Origin: Massilia yuzhufengensis
GTDB taxonomy: Bacteria; Pseudomonadota; Gammaproteobacteria; Burkholderiales; Burkholderiaceae_D
Assembly (NCBI RefSeq): GCF_900112225.1
Contig: NZ_FOLD01000014.1
Span: forward strand, 65,858 to 129,857
Direction: 5' to 3'
DNA length: 64,000 bases
The position numbers and the translations under genes are program-made. The notes below the pieces were generated by a model. The model ran no database searches and was not told where the DNA came from. It saw only the letters and a program-made list of their open reading frames with translations. The stretch's first letter is position 1; the number at the start of each line of letters is the position of its first letter. Below are positions 62,473-64,000 of this stretch, one piece after another.

Positions 62473-62958
62473 ATGAAATCCTCGATTGGCAAAGCGGCCC
62501 TTGCCGCCATGTTTGCGCTGGGCGCCGGTACCGCCTCGGCGGGTGTGGTCGTGAATTATGTAAATCCGGAGCGCTTCGTCGACCTTCCGGGCGGCGACTG
62601 GGAGCGCGAGCAGGTGCTGCGCGAGTTGGGCAAGTACTTCGAAAAGCTGGGCAAGGACTTGCCGGCCGGCCAGGACCTGACCCTCGACATCCTCGAAATC
62701 GACCTGGCCGGCACCGAAGCCCAGGGCCAGCGCGCCGGCGGCGACATCCGCATCCGCCAGGGCATCAACGATTGGCCGTACATCGAGCTGCGCTACACGG
62801 TCAGCGCCAACGGCCAGGTGCTCAATACCGGCACCGCCCAGCTCAAGGATGCCGGCTACCTGTCGCGCCCGACCAAGCTTTCCATGGAAAACGACAGCCT
62901 GCGCTATGAAAAGCGGATGATCGAAAGCTGGTTCAAGAAGACCATCCTGCAGAAATAG
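62473..62958 (+). CDS. DUF3016 secreted protein (copy 1)
   Basis: A 161-residue secreted protein: signal peptide (SSIGKAALAAMFALGAGTASA) and a DUF3016 body with VNYVNPERFVDLPGGDWERE, DILEIDLAGTEA, WPYIELRYTVSANGQVLNTG and RYEKRMIESWFKKTILQK at the end. DUF3016 proteins are small envelope proteins of unknown function. ATG 62473 follows GGGAGACCG. A strong terminator lies at 62982, so copies 1 and 2 are separate transcripts. Confidence 0.88.
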   Translation: MKSSIGKAALAAMFALGAGTASAGVVVNYVNPERFVDLPGGDWEREQVLRELGKYFEKLGKDLPAGQDLTLDILEIDLAGTEAQGQRAGGDIRIRQGINDWPYIELRYTVSANGQVLNTGTAQLKDAGYLSRPTKLSMENDSLRYEKRMIESWFKKTILQK

Positions 62959-62981
62959 GCCGGCCAGCCTGGCGATAAGAA

Positions 62982-63008
62982 AGCGGCGCAGCATGGCGCC
63001 GCTTTTTT
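62982..63008 (+). terminator. intrinsic terminator after DUF3016 copy 1
   Basis: Stem AGCGGCGC (62982-62989)/GCGCCGCT (62996-63003) with loop AGCATG is followed by a run of T. A textbook rho-independent terminator, 24 nt past the stop. Confidence 0.85.
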
Positions 63009-63055
63009 TCGCCTGTTGTCTAACATTTGGATACAAAACTTCGACAAGGGGACCA

Positions 63056-63084
63056 CTGGAAAGCGGGCCCAAAGGGCGTATATT
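63056..63084 (+). promoter_or_regulatory. promoter of second DUF3016 gene
   Basis: CTGGAA (63056-63061) and TATATT (63079-63084), 17-bp spacing. The bases CAAAGGGCGTATATTC here differ from the copy-1 promoter by one base, so the promoter was duplicated with the gene. Confidence 0.5.
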
Positions 63085-63123
63085 CAGATCATGAATCAGT
63101 CCGCACACTTGAAAGGGATAGCA

Positions 63124-63609
63124 ATGAAATCGTTCATTGGCAAAGCAGCCTTCGCAGGCCTGCTCGCGCTGGGCGCCGGCGCCGCTTCGGCGGGCGTGAC
63201 CGTCAATTATGTCGAGTCCGAGAAATTTGCGGACCTGCCGTTCGCACCATGGGAGCGCAAGGAAGTACTGGACGATCTCGCGGCCTACTTCGGCGAGCTC
63301 GGCAAGAAGCTGCCAGCGGGACAGGACCTGGCGGTGGACGTGACTGAAATCGACCTCGCCGGCCGCGAAGTCCCCGGCCGCGCCGGACGCGACCTGCGCA
63401 TCCTGAATGGCGGCGCGGACTGGCCGATGATGACCCTGCGCTACACCCTGAGCGCCAACGGCCAGGTGGTGTCGAAAGGCGAAGCCAAGCTGTCCGACAT
63501 GATGTACCTGAACCGCTCCAACCGCATGACCGATGGCGAGCGGCTGCGTTATGAAAAGCGGATGATCGAGGAGTGGTTTAACAAGACCATTTTGCAGAAG
63601 GCTTCGTGA
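63124..63609 (+). CDS. DUF3016 secreted protein (copy 2)
   Basis: A 161-residue paralogue of the preceding gene and the same length. It shares the start KSFIGKAAFAGLLALGAGAASA, VTVNYVESEKFADLPFAPWERKE, MTLRYTLSANGQVVSKG and the end RYEKRMIEEWFNKTILQK. Its start ATG 63124 has AAAGGGATAGC upstream; the open frame extends earlier but no homology supports that. The downstream 120-bp gap to the IS remnant has no gene; a degraded REP-like string lies near 63678. Confidence 0.88.
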   Translation: MKSFIGKAAFAGLLALGAGAASAGVTVNYVESEKFADLPFAPWERKEVLDDLAAYFGELGKKLPAGQDLAVDVTEIDLAGREVPGRAGRDLRILNGGADWPMMTLRYTLSANGQVVSKGEAKLSDMMYLNRSNRMTDGERLRYEKRMIEEWFNKTILQKAS

Positions 63610-63731
63610 TCGATTGCGCCAAGCTTCAAATGCAGCCTGCTTGGCCTTAACAGCACTGTATAAGTTTCAATAAGCTCCGTCGTTCCCGCGCAGGCGCACT
63701 GCTGTCCGGAATAATTCTGTTGACCTCTTCA

Positions 63732-64000
63732 TCAGAATAGGCACCCCTGATTTTTGGCGTGCGTCTGCCATTCTCGTCGCCTTCGGACAGCAGCGGCTTC
63801 CGCGTCAGGACGTTGGAAAAGGGTGGCGCTGATCAGGCAGAGAAAGTCCCACAGCGAGTTGGTGGCTTGCCTTGAATGGTGCAGCAGAGCCACGAGCAAG
63901 TAAGTGATCAGGGCAGTCAGGATCTGGATTCTGACTGCATTTTCCGAGCGGCCCAGGAACGACTTGATCTTCAAATGCTGTTTGATCCACTTAAAGAACA
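63732..64000 (-). mobile_element. IS4-family transposase C-terminus, cut by window edge
   Basis: The minus-strand frame reads FFKWIKQHLKIKSFLGRSENAV from the window edge and continues RIQILTALITYLLVALLH to a stop at 63732. This FFKWIKQHLKIKSFLG...ENAV...QI...ALITYLL block is the conserved C-terminal end of IS4-family transposases with the DDE glutamate downstream of a Tyr-rich motif. The gene begins beyond position 64000. I could not locate the IS inverted repeat with confidence in the 63610-63731 gap. Confidence 0.75.

Noticed and set aside
63676..63712. Fifth REP-like element
   Set aside because: Only part of the core is present and the stem is broken, so it is mentioned but not annotated.

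Overview
The window is GC-rich (roughly two thirds G+C by eye) bacterial chromosome packed with short intergenic gaps. The gene set suggests a betaproteobacterium of the Oxalobacteraceae, probably Massilia or a close relative. Supporting genes are phaM (polyhydroxyalkanoate granules), tamAB, a PdxR/MocR regulator, tandem DUF3016, DUF4142 and DUF3108 paralogues, and many c-di-GMP and histidine-kinase genes. The genus is an inference from gene content and style; no 16S or other marker is present. I see no prophage, CRISPR array, rRNA or tRNA. The only mobile gene is an IS4-type transposase remnant running off the right edge.

Layout: (1) 175-3032, arsenic resistance operon arsR-arsC-arsB-arsH. 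(2) 3069-8089, envelope and stress genes: a DUF2807 protein, a GyrI-like protein, a Tat-exported phosphoesterase and two DUF4142 paralogues. (3) 8157-10760, paiB-like and osmC-like genes divergent from a MocR regulator. (4) 10846-13858, a frameshifted GH2 glycosidase behind a LacI-type operator, convergent with galM. (5) 13952-18664, tag, mnmC and a soluble kinase plus receiver-TPR pair. (6) 18801-24821, a giant membrane patatin, phaM and two DUF3108 genes. (7) 24921-30530, katG and a 1083-residue hybrid kinase. (8) 30807-36344, an SMC-kleisin-KITE (MksFEB-like) operon ending in a methyltransferase. (9) 36405-38981, a TerC-family transporter with an upstream 27-codon ORF, divergent from nhaR. 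(10) 39115-46449, a 57-residue ORF, tamBA and queC. (11) 46453-53270, secreted and membrane proteins, an SbmA-like ABC exporter, RidA and a LysR regulator. (12) 53429-61380, c-di-GMP and signalling genes. (13) 61574-64000, an endonuclease VIII-like glycosylase, two DUF3016 genes and the IS remnant.

The best candidate for an unusual system is the four-gene condensin-like operon at 30.8-36.3 kb. It has kleisin, winged-helix and SMC partners but no JetD/MksG nuclease, so I read it as a chromosome-organising condensin rather than a Wadjet anti-plasmid module; its methyltransferase partner is unexplained. Beyond genes, the window carries three families of structured intergenic repeats. One is a REP-like hairpin that overlaps or abuts stop codons. 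One is a 102-bp palindrome that supplies the katG stop codon. One is a 59-bp tandem plus inverted repeat. It also holds several unlisted small ORFs and operator-like palindromes that predict regulation.
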